DNA from: Balamuthia mandrillaris
Taxonomy: Eukaryota > Discosea > Longamoebia > Balamuthiidae
NCBI GenBank assembly: GCA_031835245.1
Contig: JAVKOQ010000307.1
Span: 1-62,060, forward strand
Direction of reading: 5' to 3'
DNA length: 62,060 bases
Below the pieces are notes generated by a model. That model worked only from the letters and a program-made list of their open reading frames with translations. It did no database searches and had not been told where the DNA came from. Shown piece by piece: positions 1 to 9,150 of the stretch (the first letter of the stretch is position 1; every line of letters begins with the position of its first letter). Position numbers and translations under genes: made by a program.

Positions 1-1
1 A

Positions 2-571
2 GGGATATGTTGGCAGGATAACTCCAACATATACAGGAGGACGTGGACCAAAGATACAGTAACCGACCCGAACTATTGGTCTACAGTAAAACCAATGTAT
101 GGCTTTGCCAGTCCCTACTCCAAGGTAGGGGCGGTGGAGGGCAGATCGATTGTGGTGAGCGGTAAGGACCTTAAGAAGGAAAAGGTAAGTGAGAGGATCT
201 TCGAGCTGGGGCTCAAGCACGTCGGAGTGTGGAAAGTAGGAGAGAAGAATGGCACGCAGCATTGGGGAGTTACTTTGGAGACGGCCCAGGCTGCCGAAGA
301 CATTATTGCGGAAAGAGCCAGGCTGTATGCTTTTACCCGCTGGTGGGTGGGCAAAGCCCGAATTGAAGAAGCCAAGAATGAAGGTAAACCGCGGTGGAAG
401 CCTAAAGAGCAAAGAAAGATGGAGAAGAAGAAGGAAAAGGAGGAGAATGTTGGAACAGTGGCCTTGGACAGCTCTTTGGAACTCTCAAGCATCGCGCTGG
501 CTGAGGAGGAGTATCATGGTGCTGCCAACTGGTCTGACATTGTGGAGGAGGAAGGAGAGGAGCCCCAATGA
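2..571 (+). CDS. LINE ORF1 protein, 5'-partial
   Basis: The frame is open from base 2 to the TGA ending at 571, so the ATG at 95 may be internal and the gene probably begins left of the window. From that ATG the product is 158 residues. The first half (residues 15-90) has a mixed alpha/beta look like an RNA-recognition fold. Residues 95-115 are very rich in Lys and Glu, and the tail is acidic. LINE ORF1 proteins bind the element's RNA, and that role is inferred from position. I see no CCHC knuckle. The stop overlaps the start of ORF2 in an ATGA quartet. Confidence 0.7.
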   Translation, partial: GICWQDNSNIYRRTWTKDTVTDPNYWSTVKPMYGFASPYSKVGAVEGRSIVVSGKDLKKEKVSERIFELGLKHVGVWKVGEKNGTQHWGVTLETAQAAEDIIAERARLYAFTRWWVGKARIEEAKNEGKPRWKPKEQRKMEKKKEKEENVGTVALDSSLELSSIALAEEEYHGAANWSDIVEEEGEEPQ

Positions 572-3500
572 CTTCAGTAGCGTTTGTCAACTCTAGGGGC
601 TGGGGACAAGAGGAATTGGTCAGCTGTTGGGCTGACAGTAAGCAATTTGACATTATTGGAGTGTGCGAACATAGGAGGATGGTTGCCCCTCGATTGGAGG
701 GGTATCGGTGGATGGGTGGAGGGGCTGCTCCAGGGAGGAGTGGCTATGGAAGGGGTGGCGCAGGTTTCTTTGTTCGAGAGGGCTTCAAGGGGAACATCAG
801 AGAAAGGAAAGAGTGGCGAACACCCAACTCCACTTGGGTGGAACTGGCGGGACAGGGTTGCATCTTTATAATCGGTATAGTGTATCTCCCTCCAGGAGGT
901 ACCGTGGACAACTTTAAGGTCACCTTGGCTGCGATTGAGAAAAGAATCCTGGACGTGGTCAAGGAAGGAAGACCCCTGATTATTGGAGGTGATTGGACCG
1001 CCAGGGTTGGAAAGGGATGGAATGGTAGAGGTGAATCTACTTACAACACGAGAGGAAAGGTGTTGGTGGAGGCTTTCAAAAGGCTGGCCCTCTCGTTGCC
1101 TCAGCTCGAAGAGGAAGCGCCAGTATTTACATGGAGAGCTGGAAAACGAAAGAGCATTGTGGACTATGTGGTAGCATGGAGATGGACGGGCAAGGTAGTT
1201 GGTGACAGATGGCAAGCTTGGACCGATCATCGACCACTGGTAGTCGAGTTGAAGGACCCAGCAGATAGTTGTGGCGGGGTTTGGATGGAACGATGGAAGT
1301 GGAAGTCCTACTCGGAGGAAGATCGCAAGAGGAGGTGGAGGGAGTACAAACGCGGGTGCAAGCGTTTCTTCAAAGGAGAGGAATGGAAGGCCATGGTCAA
1401 GAAAACACGGGAGGGAACAGCTACTGTTGAAGATCTTTGGAGCAAGTGGAAAAAAGGATTGTGGGATTGTGCAATGAGATGGTTTGGTAGAGAAAGGAGC
1501 CTGATAGGAGCAACAACGAGCAGGGCAAGGAAGCCATGGTGGACAGCAGAGTTAACATCCTTGAACAAGCAGGTAGTGATAGCCCATGCTCAGTGGCTAA
1601 GAGAAGGAAAGAATGATGGAAAGGCCAGAGAGGAATTTGTGGAACTCAGGAAAAGGTTTGTGAAGTTGTGGAGAGCCAACAAATGGGACTGGATGAAGTG
1701 GAAAAGACAAGAGAACATCAAGGAAATGCAGAAATGGATCGGCAACATGTGGAGGATAGTGGCAAAGCGTAGAGCAGAGCCCAAAGCAGTTAGGGCGCAC
1801 CACGGTAGCACGGCAGCCTTCAAGGAACATTGGGCAAAGCTGGGAAGGAAGGATTCTTCCATTGGGAGCTTGCATCGAGAGGAAGCAGGTCCAGAAGGAC
1901 TGCCTTGGTCTGGTAGTAACTGGCTTAAGAAGGAGAGTTTTAATCTTGCATGGAGGAAAAGATTGAGGGTGGGCAAAGCAGCTGGGGTGGACAATATTGA
2001 TGGGGAAATGATGAAGTATGGAGGCAAACATGTGCAAGATGCAACTTGGACGCTGATCAAGGTCATTGAGAACCAAGGCATATTCCCCAAGGAGTGGAAA
2101 CAGGGGGTGGATATTCCCTTGCATAAGGCAGGAGATCCCCAGAATCCAGCAAACTATAGAGGTATTACTCTCCTATGCAATGCAGCCAAGGTGTTTGAAG
2201 GAGCTATCTTGGTACAATTGAACATACAAGCAAGAGAGCAAGGGTGGATAAGTAATTGCCAGGGTGGATTTAGAAAAGGAAGGGGAGGCATGGATCAGGT
2301 GTGGCGGTTGAAGAAATGCCTGATGAAGAGAAGCAAAGAACGTACCTATATTGCTCTGTTGGATATCAGCAAGGCATATGACATGCTTGACCATGACATA
2401 CTGGCAAGGACATTACGCAAAAGAGGAGCAGAAGAGGCAGCAGTGGGTATCATTACAGAGTGGTACCATGGTATGACGAGTGTTATTCGCATGAATGGGC
2501 AGCTTTCAGAGGAATTTCTGGTGGAAAGAGGAGTTAAGCAAGGAGGAGTTTTGTCTCCATTCTTGTTCAATGTATACATTGATGTGGTGGCAAGAAAGCT
2601 ACAAGCTGCAGAGGAGAAGGAAAGAGGAGATAAAGCATGGAATGTTTGCTTGTTGTTTGCAGATGACTTGGCAGTGGTGGCCAGCGACCCATTTGAGCTT
2701 CAGAGAAGATTGAATGTAGCAGTGGAGGCAGTGAATGCTCTGGGACTTCAGTTCAATGCAAAGAAATCAGTGGTGCTAGTACAAGGAAAGAAGGCTCATT
2801 TTCAAGAGTGGAGACTGAAGGGGGAGGCTGTGAAACGGGTGAAGGAGGCCAAGTACCTGGGACTGTGGTTTGAAGAAAGGGGGGAATGGACAACTCATGC
2901 CAAGGAGAGGATCACCAAGGCCAAGCAAGCCCTCTACAGCCTTAGGCAGCGGGGAGCCATTGCCCAAGGCCTTGGTACACGCACTGCCCAGATTGCTGCA
3001 GAGGCTATTGTCAAGTCTACCTTGTCATATGGATTATGTATGACAGAGCTTTCCAAATCATGGTGGAAGAAGATCGAAGCAGTGTGGAATGAGACAGCAA
3101 GAAGTGTATTGCAAGTTCATCGAAGGACTGTGGCGGGGGTTTGTAGAGCAGATTTGGGCTGGTTGACCATCAAGGCCTACTGTGAGTTGGAAAGACAAGC
3201 AGTAATTCATCATGCTGAGAGGCAAGATGGCCACTTTGAGCTACTTGAAGAGGTAAGCCAAGCAAGTGAAGAGGAAGGGGAGAAGAATGAAGGTGAGGGA
3301 GGTGCCGGAACGACAGTTGTTGAAAAGAAAGCCAAGAGGATGAGGGCCTTAACTCGAGTAGCCAAGATGGAGTATGCAGCTGAAGGAGAAAGAGGAACAA
3401 GAGCATGGCTATGGCATAACTTCTTGACAAATGGAAGATGTTTGGTTGGACAACAACGGAGCTTAGTGATTACCAACCCAAGGAAAGAACGTTTGATGAA

Positions 3501-3873
3501 TGCTATTCGCTGTGGTGGACTGCCTATTGGAAAAAAGTGGGGATCCATTCAGAAGTCTGAGGTGGATAGCAAGTGCCCTGCATGTGATGCTGAGGAAGAA
3601 ACAGCAGAACACTTCCTGTTAAGGTGTCCTAACCTTTGGGAAGATCGCTTTAGAATCTGGAGTGTGGACAATGGAAGTGAAGAACAAGTCAGAAAGCTGA
3701 TTATTGAAGACTGTACAACAAAGCTCCTGTCAAGTGGAAAGAAATGCAACAGAGCTCAAGAGATGGAACAATGTAAGCAAAGTTGTAAACGAGTCTGGAG
3801 ATTATGGGCAGCAAGAGCAAGTTGGAAGCATGGAAGTTCTTCTGCATTTTATCAGTCTTTGGAAGTAATGTAA
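568..3873 (+). CDS. LINE ORF2: endonuclease-reverse transcriptase
   Basis: The product is 1101 residues and nicks the target DNA and copies the element RNA into it. The N-terminal endonuclease carries an Asn near the start (VNSRG), a CEH motif, GGDW, SIVDYVV and the terminal TDHRPLV, which match the catalytic Asn, Glu, Asp and His blocks of the APE family. The reverse transcriptase occupies about residues 490-780. It has GDPQNPANYRGIT, the motif A aspartate in DISKAYD, motif B in KQGGVLSPFLFN, and the catalytic FADD. Near residue 1010 a CPAC-x8-H-x4-C knuckle is typical of the C terminus of many LINEs. The start ATG overlaps the ORF1 stop by four bases, suggesting translation by stop-start coupling. 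There are no internal stops, so it may be functional. Confidence 0.95.
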   Translation: MTSVAFVNSRGWGQEELVSCWADSKQFDIIGVCEHRRMVAPRLEGYRWMGGGAAPGRSGYGRGGAGFFVREGFKGNIRERKEWRTPNSTWVELAGQGCIFIIGIVYLPPGGTVDNFKVTLAAIEKRILDVVKEGRPLIIGGDWTARVGKGWNGRGESTYNTRGKVLVEAFKRLALSLPQLEEEAPVFTWRAGKRKSIVDYVVAWRWTGKVVGDRWQAWTDHRPLVVELKDPADSCGGVWMERWKWKSYSEEDRKRRWREYKRGCKRFFKGEEWKAMVKKTREGTATVEDLWSKWKKGLWDCAMRWFGRERSLIGATTSRARKPWWTAELTSLNKQVVIAHAQWLREGKNDGKAREEFVELRKRFVKLWRANKWDWMKWKRQENIKEMQKWIGNMWRIVAKRRAEPKAVRAHHGSTAAFKEHWAKLGRKDSSIGSLHREEAGPEGLPWSGSNWLKKESFNLAWRKRLRVGKAAGVDNIDGEMMKYGGKHVQDATWTLIKVIENQGIFPKEWKQGVDIPLHKAGDPQNPANYRGITLLCNAAKVFEGAILVQLNIQAREQGWISNCQGGFRKGRGGMDQVWRLKKCLMKRSKERTYIALLDISKAYDMLDHDILARTLRKRGAEEAAVGIITEWYHGMTSVIRMNGQLSEEFLVERGVKQGGVLSPFLFNVYIDVVARKLQAAEEKERGDKAWNVCLLFADDLAVVASDPFELQRRLNVAVEAVNALGLQFNAKKSVVLVQGKKAHFQEWRLKGEAVKRVKEAKYLGLWFEERGEWTTHAKERITKAKQALYSLRQRGAIAQGLGTRTAQIAAEAIVKSTLSYGLCMTELSKSWWKKIEAVWNETARSVLQVHRRTVAGVCRADLGWLTIKAYCELERQAVIHHAERQDGHFELLEEVSQASEEEGEKNEGEGGAGTTVVEKKAKRMRALTRVAKMEYAAEGERGTRAWLWHNFLTNGRCLVGQQRSLVITNPRKERLMNAIRCGGLPIGKKWGSIQKSEVDSKCPACDAEEETAEHFLLRCPNLWEDRFRIWSVDNGSEEQVRKLIIEDCTTKLLSSGKKCNRAQEMEQCKQSCKRVWRLWAARASWKHGSSSAFYQSLEVM

Positions 3874-4100
3874 GCAAGGAAAGAGGGAAAAAGGAAAGAG
3901 GAAGAAAAGGATGGCTAGATGATACAAAGTTTTGGTCTGGAAATCTCATTCAACACCTTTTCATGAATTGAAGTGAACAATTAAGGAAGGCATTGAGGAT
4001 GATAAGAAAAGAGTAAGTACACTATGTATGTACAAGGCTTACTTTTTATGTATAGATTGGTGTTGCTCTCAGAGCAAATAAACTTTTTATTACTACTACT

Positions 4101-4961
4101 ATGTGGTAGCATGGAGATGGATGGGCAAGGTAGTTGGTGACGGATGGCAAGCATGGACTGATCATTGGCCATTGGTAGTTGAGTTGAAGGACTCAGCAGA
4201 TAATTGCAGTGGGGTTTGGATGGAACAATGGAAGTGGAAGTCCTACCCAGAAGAAGATCGCAAGAGGAGGTGGAAAGAGTACAAATGCAGGTGCAAGCGT
4301 TTCTTCAAAGGAGAGGAATGGAAGACCATGGTCAAGAAAATACAGGAGGGAGCAGCTACTGTTGAAGATCTTTGGAGCAAGTGGAAAAAAGGATTGTGGG
4401 ATTGTGCAATGAGATGGTTTGATAGATAAAGGAGACTGATAGGAGCAACTACAAGCATGGCAAGGAAGCCATAGTGGATGGCAGAGTTAACATCCTTGAA
4501 CAAGCAGGTAGAGATAGCCCATGCTCAGTGGCTAAGAGAAGGAAAGAATGATGGAAAGGCCAGAGAGGAATTTGTGGAACTCAGGAAAAGGTTTGTGAAG
4601 TTGTGAAGAGCCAACAAATGGGACTGAATGAAGTGGAGGAGACAAGAGAACATCAAGGAAATGCAGAAATGGATCGGCAACATGTAGAGGATAGTGGCAA
4701 AGCATAGAGCAGAGCCCAAAGCAGTTACTGAGCACCATGGTAGCATGGCAGCCTTCAAGGAACATTGGACAAAGCTGGGAAGGAAGGATTCTTCCATTGG
4801 GAGCTTGCATCGAGAGGAAGCAGGTCCAGAAGGACCGCCTTGGTCTGGTAGTAACTGGCTTAAGAAGGAGAGTTTTAATCTTGCATGAAGGAAAAGATTG
4901 AGGGTGGGCAAAGCAGCGGGTGTGGACAATATTGATGGGGAAATGATAAAGTATGGAGACA
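4101..4961 (+). mobile_element. LINE copy B: internal ORF2 fragment, decayed
   Basis: This stretch matches copy A from about 1166 to 2025, covering the end of the endonuclease and the linker before the reverse transcriptase, in the same orientation. It lacks both the 5' part and the reverse transcriptase and 3' end. Several in-frame stops break the frame (for example TAA after the GATAG near 4425, and TGA near 4605). Most differences from copy A are C-to-T or G-to-A, many at CpG. Homology stops abruptly at about 4961. It begins exactly where the repeat tail of copy A ends, with shared bases at the junction. Confidence 0.92.
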
Positions 4962-5039
4962 TTCTACTGAATGTCTTATCAGTGGGAAAGAGGGAAAGAG
5001 GGAGAAAGGAAGAGAGGAATGTGCTTTGTGTAAATAAAT

Positions 5040-5230
5040 TATTTTTTTTAAAAAAAAAGAAAAAAACACACACAAACATAAAAGGAGGAATCAATGGAAA
5101 TCGAAAGGGTTGATCAAATTAACGAGAAAACGAGAAGGAGAGAGAGAGAAAGAGAAAGAGGAAGAGAGGGAGAGAGGGAAAGAGGAAAAGAAAGAGAGAA
5201 AGAAAGAGAAAGGGAATGTACCAAAAGTAG
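5040..5230. repeat. T8A9 palindrome followed by purine (GA)-rich tract
   Basis: A run of T then A at 5042-5058 is followed by A-rich sequence and then nearly pure GAGAGAAAGAGAGG sequence to about 5215. It is a low-complexity simple repeat with no coding sense. Confidence 0.85.
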
Positions 5231-7480
5231 GAAAAGAGAGAAAACTTAGTGATAATATCCTATTGCTGCTTAATAGGCCACAGTGGACAATGAGTTCTCA
5301 TGAACAGCCTATAAACAATGTGTGTTGATAAATTATTACAAGTTATGATACTATTGGATTGATTCAAGTTACAAGCAGAACACAAAAAATAGTGAGAAAG
5401 AGAGAGAGAAAAAGAGAAGAAGAGAGAGTTCCTACCATAGCAATGGAAGATGGTAAGTAAAGCGGAAGCCACTATTCTGCCTTTGCACTTTTCCAACTTC
5501 TTCCAACAAAACATGAACAAGGTGCATTGAGGAAAAGCAAGATGGTAGCCCCTTTGAATCACTTCACTTGGGTTCATTTTGTCCCACCTGTTGCGCACTA
5601 GGAGAAGAAAAGAAGGGAGAAAGTGACAGATGGTCGCACTCTCTTAAGCCTTTCTTTTGACTGAGTGTTTAATGATATGCAAACAATCCTTCTGCCTCAC
5701 CTTTCCCTCTCACTGTTGCTCACAAAGAGAACAGCAGGAAAGAACAGAGAGGCTGAGGAGAAAAGAGGAAAAGGCCAAGGGGAACAGGAACTGTGTATAC
5801 TTTGGGTGGCTGAAAAAAAGTGAAAAAGGGACAAGAAACAACTTACACACTCAAGAGTTCCTTGGATTGTTGACAGAAATACCAAAATCTTTTGAAGGAG
5901 GTGAGGTGACAACCAGCTATGGAACAAGGGGAAGTATGCTGTTGAAGAAAACATGGACAACAAAGAATAAACGAAGTTTGCACAAAGCCTTATCCTTGCT
6001 CATCTAAGTTCTGGTGGATAGAGAGGAGCAGGTCGCATTGGCTTTCGCCAAAAGCCAAATCCCAGGGTTCAATGGTCTGAAAATAATCATATTGAAAGAC
6101 ACCCCAATCTGCAAAGCTGCAGGTTTGCAGCTGACGTTGGATGCTGATGTCTCTAATATGACTGGCCAAAATGAAGCCGTGTATTACTGATTGAGGGAAT
6201 GTTTAAACATCACTTGAGCAATTTCTCCAAATAACCATTCAAAGCAGTGGTTGTGGTTTACGAAGTGTCTGTTCCTCTTCATCTTCTTTGAAGTTTGCTA
6301 TTCATTGGAATTGGTATGGTCTATATTGTTCATTGGGGATGAAAGCTGCCCACAGCCCAACACCTATGCATTGACCAGTGGCCATTATATGATGCCTGTT
6401 TAACTGCCTGCTAGTTCGTTGGAAGATGTAATGAAGGTGTGGTTGTATTCTGTTAGCAAGAGAATGCCAGGAGCTCATCTGTTCAAGGACAGCAAAAGCC
6501 ACTTGACTGACAAAAACCGCCAAGTGCTCTGGGAGTAAGTGATTCAATGCTGTGATGCTTGAAATAAAGGCTGACCTTGAGGTCATGTTTGTGCTCTCTA
6601 TCAGGGACCAAAAAAAGAACAAATAGCATTTATTATTATTAAAAAATAAATTCTATCCTTTCAAGGGCAAAGAAATTTGACTCACCTAATAGTTAAGTAC
6701 AAGAATTTGTTGATGTTCTTGGTTGTTTCCTTGATCAGTAGGTTGTTAACCTAGAGTCCAATGATGATGCTGCTGTCATTTTTCTGTTCAAGGTAGATTC
6801 AATAATTGGTAAATGCATTCTTGAAGCCAAGGTCAATAGGAATACTATCAAATATTACAGTTTATTTTCACAGTTTAACTTCCTTGTTTTTTTCAACAAT
6901 CACTCATATAAAATACTCTAAAGGAAATTGGTGGTCTGTCCAATGCAAACTGCTGATTGCCAAAAACCACCAAGTGCACAGGGAAATCTATAGCTACCTA
7001 TGGGTCCATCTTTCATTTGCTCTAAGTCTTTCCTTTTTCTTGATATGGGTGATTATTATAATATTTTAATGTGAACTTCTTTTGATTGGTTCTTTTTCTC
7101 ATTCATTTTGTCTTTCTTTCGTTTTTTTTTTAATCTTTTCTTTTCTTTTTTCTCTTTTTTCTTCTTTTAAAAAAAGGAACATTTCTTCTTTATCTTCCAC
7201 TTTTTCTTAAGAAGAGGAGTATATTAGGAGAATCACCAACACTTATCCTCATGTTGAATCTGTCCTGGATCCTTAGCTCTCCTTTCTTTTATATCCATCC
7301 TTCCTTTCTCCTTTTTCCCCTTTTTCTGGGTGTACTTTGAAGCAATATCAAAGATTCATTCTTGTTGTCTTTCCTCTATTCTCTTGAATACACTTCTCCA
7401 GCTTCATTTATCTCTTCCTCTTAAGCCACACTGAATAGTTCTTTTTCTATCAATACAATCACTACTTTTGTTTCCCTTCA

Positions 7481-7557
7481 CATACAATGTCCTACACTCC
7501 TCATGGGCGTGGAGAAAATGTACAAAAAAACATACAATGTCCTACACTCCTCATGGG
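7481..7557 (+). repeat. Perfect 27-base direct repeat, 50-base period
   Basis: The 27 bases at 7481-7507, beginning CATACAATGTCC and ending CTCATGGG, recur without change at 7531-7557, separated by 23 bases. It is a recent local duplication or two copies of a short element. No gene surrounds it. Confidence 0.9.
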
Positions 7558-8321
7558 ATTGAAGAACTGCACTTTCACTGTTTTTTCTGCCACTGAGCAC
7601 ACTTTTATTGAGCAAAAAGCTCCATTAAAGGCTTTTCACTTTTTCACTTCCCTTTCACCTTTTTTTACTTAATTCTTCTTTTTTCTACTATCTTTTGCAC
7701 ATATAGTTGAAAAGAAATTGTCAAAATAGTCCTTGTGTCTTTTCACAACTGATAGCAAAGAAAATTAGAATTTTGACAAGGACATACTACTGTTAAACTA
7801 AACCATTGTGCATTGGTCATATATTTTTCTTTTTAAAGAAGAAGAAAAGCTAAAAATGAACCTATTAAGAACTGATCAGATGATATCAAAGAAGCCAAGA
7901 AGAAACCATTGTGAAAGCCTAATAAACAAAGAAAAGTAAAGCAAAACAAGAGAGAATCAGAGCTATAACTTTGTACTAAAAACAATATAAACAGTGATTC
8001 TTCTTTTGCTTTTCACTTGAATTCTGTAATAGAAAAAACTATATATTAGTCATAATTTTTAGGTCTTAAAAAACTTTTTTCAAAAAAATGAATTCAACTT
8101 GTAAAAAAATTGTTTTCAATCAATATTTACACTGTAATAAATAAGTACAATAATTTTTAAACCAGTGTATAGTCCTTCATTAAAGTAAAATAAAAGCTAC
8201 CATTCTACTTTCATACTTTCCCAACTTTTCCTAAGCAGGTGTTACTAGTCTTTTTTCTTTCACTATTGCTTACAAAGAGAACAGCAACCCTACTATAGTA
8301 ATGAAAGATGATGATAGATAT

Positions 8322-8476
8322 ATTTGGTACAAAGCTAGTTTGAAAACTTATTCAATACCTTTCACTGATTATAGTTAACAATTAGGAAAGCATTAAGGGG
8401 GTAAAAAAAAGTCAAAGTACATTAAGTATAAACAATGCTTTAATTTGTAATATATAGTTTAATAATTATTATTTAA
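8322..8476 (+). mobile_element. Probable decayed LINE 3' tail (copy C)
   Basis: Order and spacing follow the 3' untranslated region of copy A (3918-4100). Shared blocks are TACAAAG, ATTCAA.ACCTTT, GAACAATTA-like, a GCATT.AGG block, AAAAAGT.AAGTACA, a TATGTATA-like block, and a closing ATTATTATT in place of ATTACTACT. There are many substitutions and small gaps, so it is much older than copy B. The alignment is by eye. Confidence 0.55.
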
Positions 8477-9150
8477 ACAAACTGTGGTTTACTTTTTTCT
8501 TTTTCTTGAGAAAGTTCATTATAATTTTTTTCCAAACCAAGAAATTTTCGTAATGCACTTTGTTTTAAAGAATTTTGTTCTGTTTAGATAGTTAATTATT
8601 ATATTTTATAGAATAAATGACTACTTTAAAAAAATAAATACCTGGAAGATTTTTATTCAATTGTTTAATTATACTTTTGATAAATGTTAAAATGATTTCT
8701 GTGGTAGCATAAAAAAAATCAAAGCTTGTATGACATATTCTATTATCAACAAATTAGTAACATTATAAAAAAGAAATAACATAATTTTCATTGATGCAAA
8801 ATGGCTTACTTGTATGGTTCTGTTACTAATGGCCCACCAGTGGCACAACTGAATATAAGTTTCATGTTTTGTTTAGTCCAAAAAAAATACTGACAACAAT
8901 AAACAAACCAACCAGCTAACCAACTAACCAACAAACAAACAAAACACTACAAAACAAAAAAGACAGAAGACAAAGCAAAACCTTAACCAAGTATTTTTCA
9001 GACAATAAGTCATGTTGCATAAAAGCTCAAGACACTTATAGCTACCCGATATACAGGACCAGCCAATTGAGTTTAACAGTACCAGAACTTGGGCCACTTG
9101 TTCATTTCTAAAGAAACAAAAGGCATTTAACATTGATACATAGTGGTTTT

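Larger units (their letters stand above)
1..4100 (+). mobile_element. Non-LTR retrotransposon (LINE), copy A, left end outside the window
   Basis: Two open frames lie in the usual LINE order: a short ORF1, then a long ORF2 with an apurinic-like endonuclease, reverse transcriptase and a C-terminal Cys/His knuckle. A roughly 225-base 3' untranslated region follows, ending near 4100 in ATTACTACTACT, a short repeat tail rather than poly(A). No long terminal repeats are visible. ORF2 has no internal stop, so the copy looks recent. The left end lies outside the window because the ORF1 frame is already open at base 2. Seen directly: both frames and the motifs. Inferred: potential activity. The clade is not assigned. 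Confidence 0.93.
4962..9150. other. AT-rich, gene-poor region with repeats and LINE debris
   Basis: No convincing gene is seen on either strand. Open frames are short and low in complexity. The stretch holds poly-purine and poly-pyrimidine runs (5040-5230, 7110-7200), a perfect 27-base direct repeat (7481 and 7531), a decayed LINE 3' tail (about 8322-8476), a loose repeat pair (5436-5735 and 8195-8312), and an AACC/AAAC-rich run (8895-8950). A 106-residue minus-strand frame at 6302-6622 is open but shows no motif. Base composition is clearly more AT-rich than the gene-dense part that begins near 9.15 kb. Confidence 0.7.

Noticed and set aside
1590-2124. Minus-strand frames of 166 and 175 residues inside LINE ORF2
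   Set aside because: They are antisense shadows of the reverse-transcriptase gene, whose plus-strand motifs are unambiguous.
1-4961. LTR or virus-like element
   Set aside because: No terminal repeats, integrase, protease, capsid or envelope motifs are present. The endonuclease and reverse transcriptase are of non-LTR type.
5110-5328. Glu/Lys-rich frame in the gene-poor region
   Set aside because: It is a translation of the GA simple repeat with no motif and no neighbouring exons.
6302-6622. 106-residue minus-strand frame as a gene
   Set aside because: No motif, no start context, no partner exons with consensus splice sites. It lies among decayed repeats, so it stays only as a note in the region entry.
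7481-7557. CRISPR-like repeat-spacer
   Set aside because: There are only two units, in a eukaryotic nuclear context, with no further spacing pattern.
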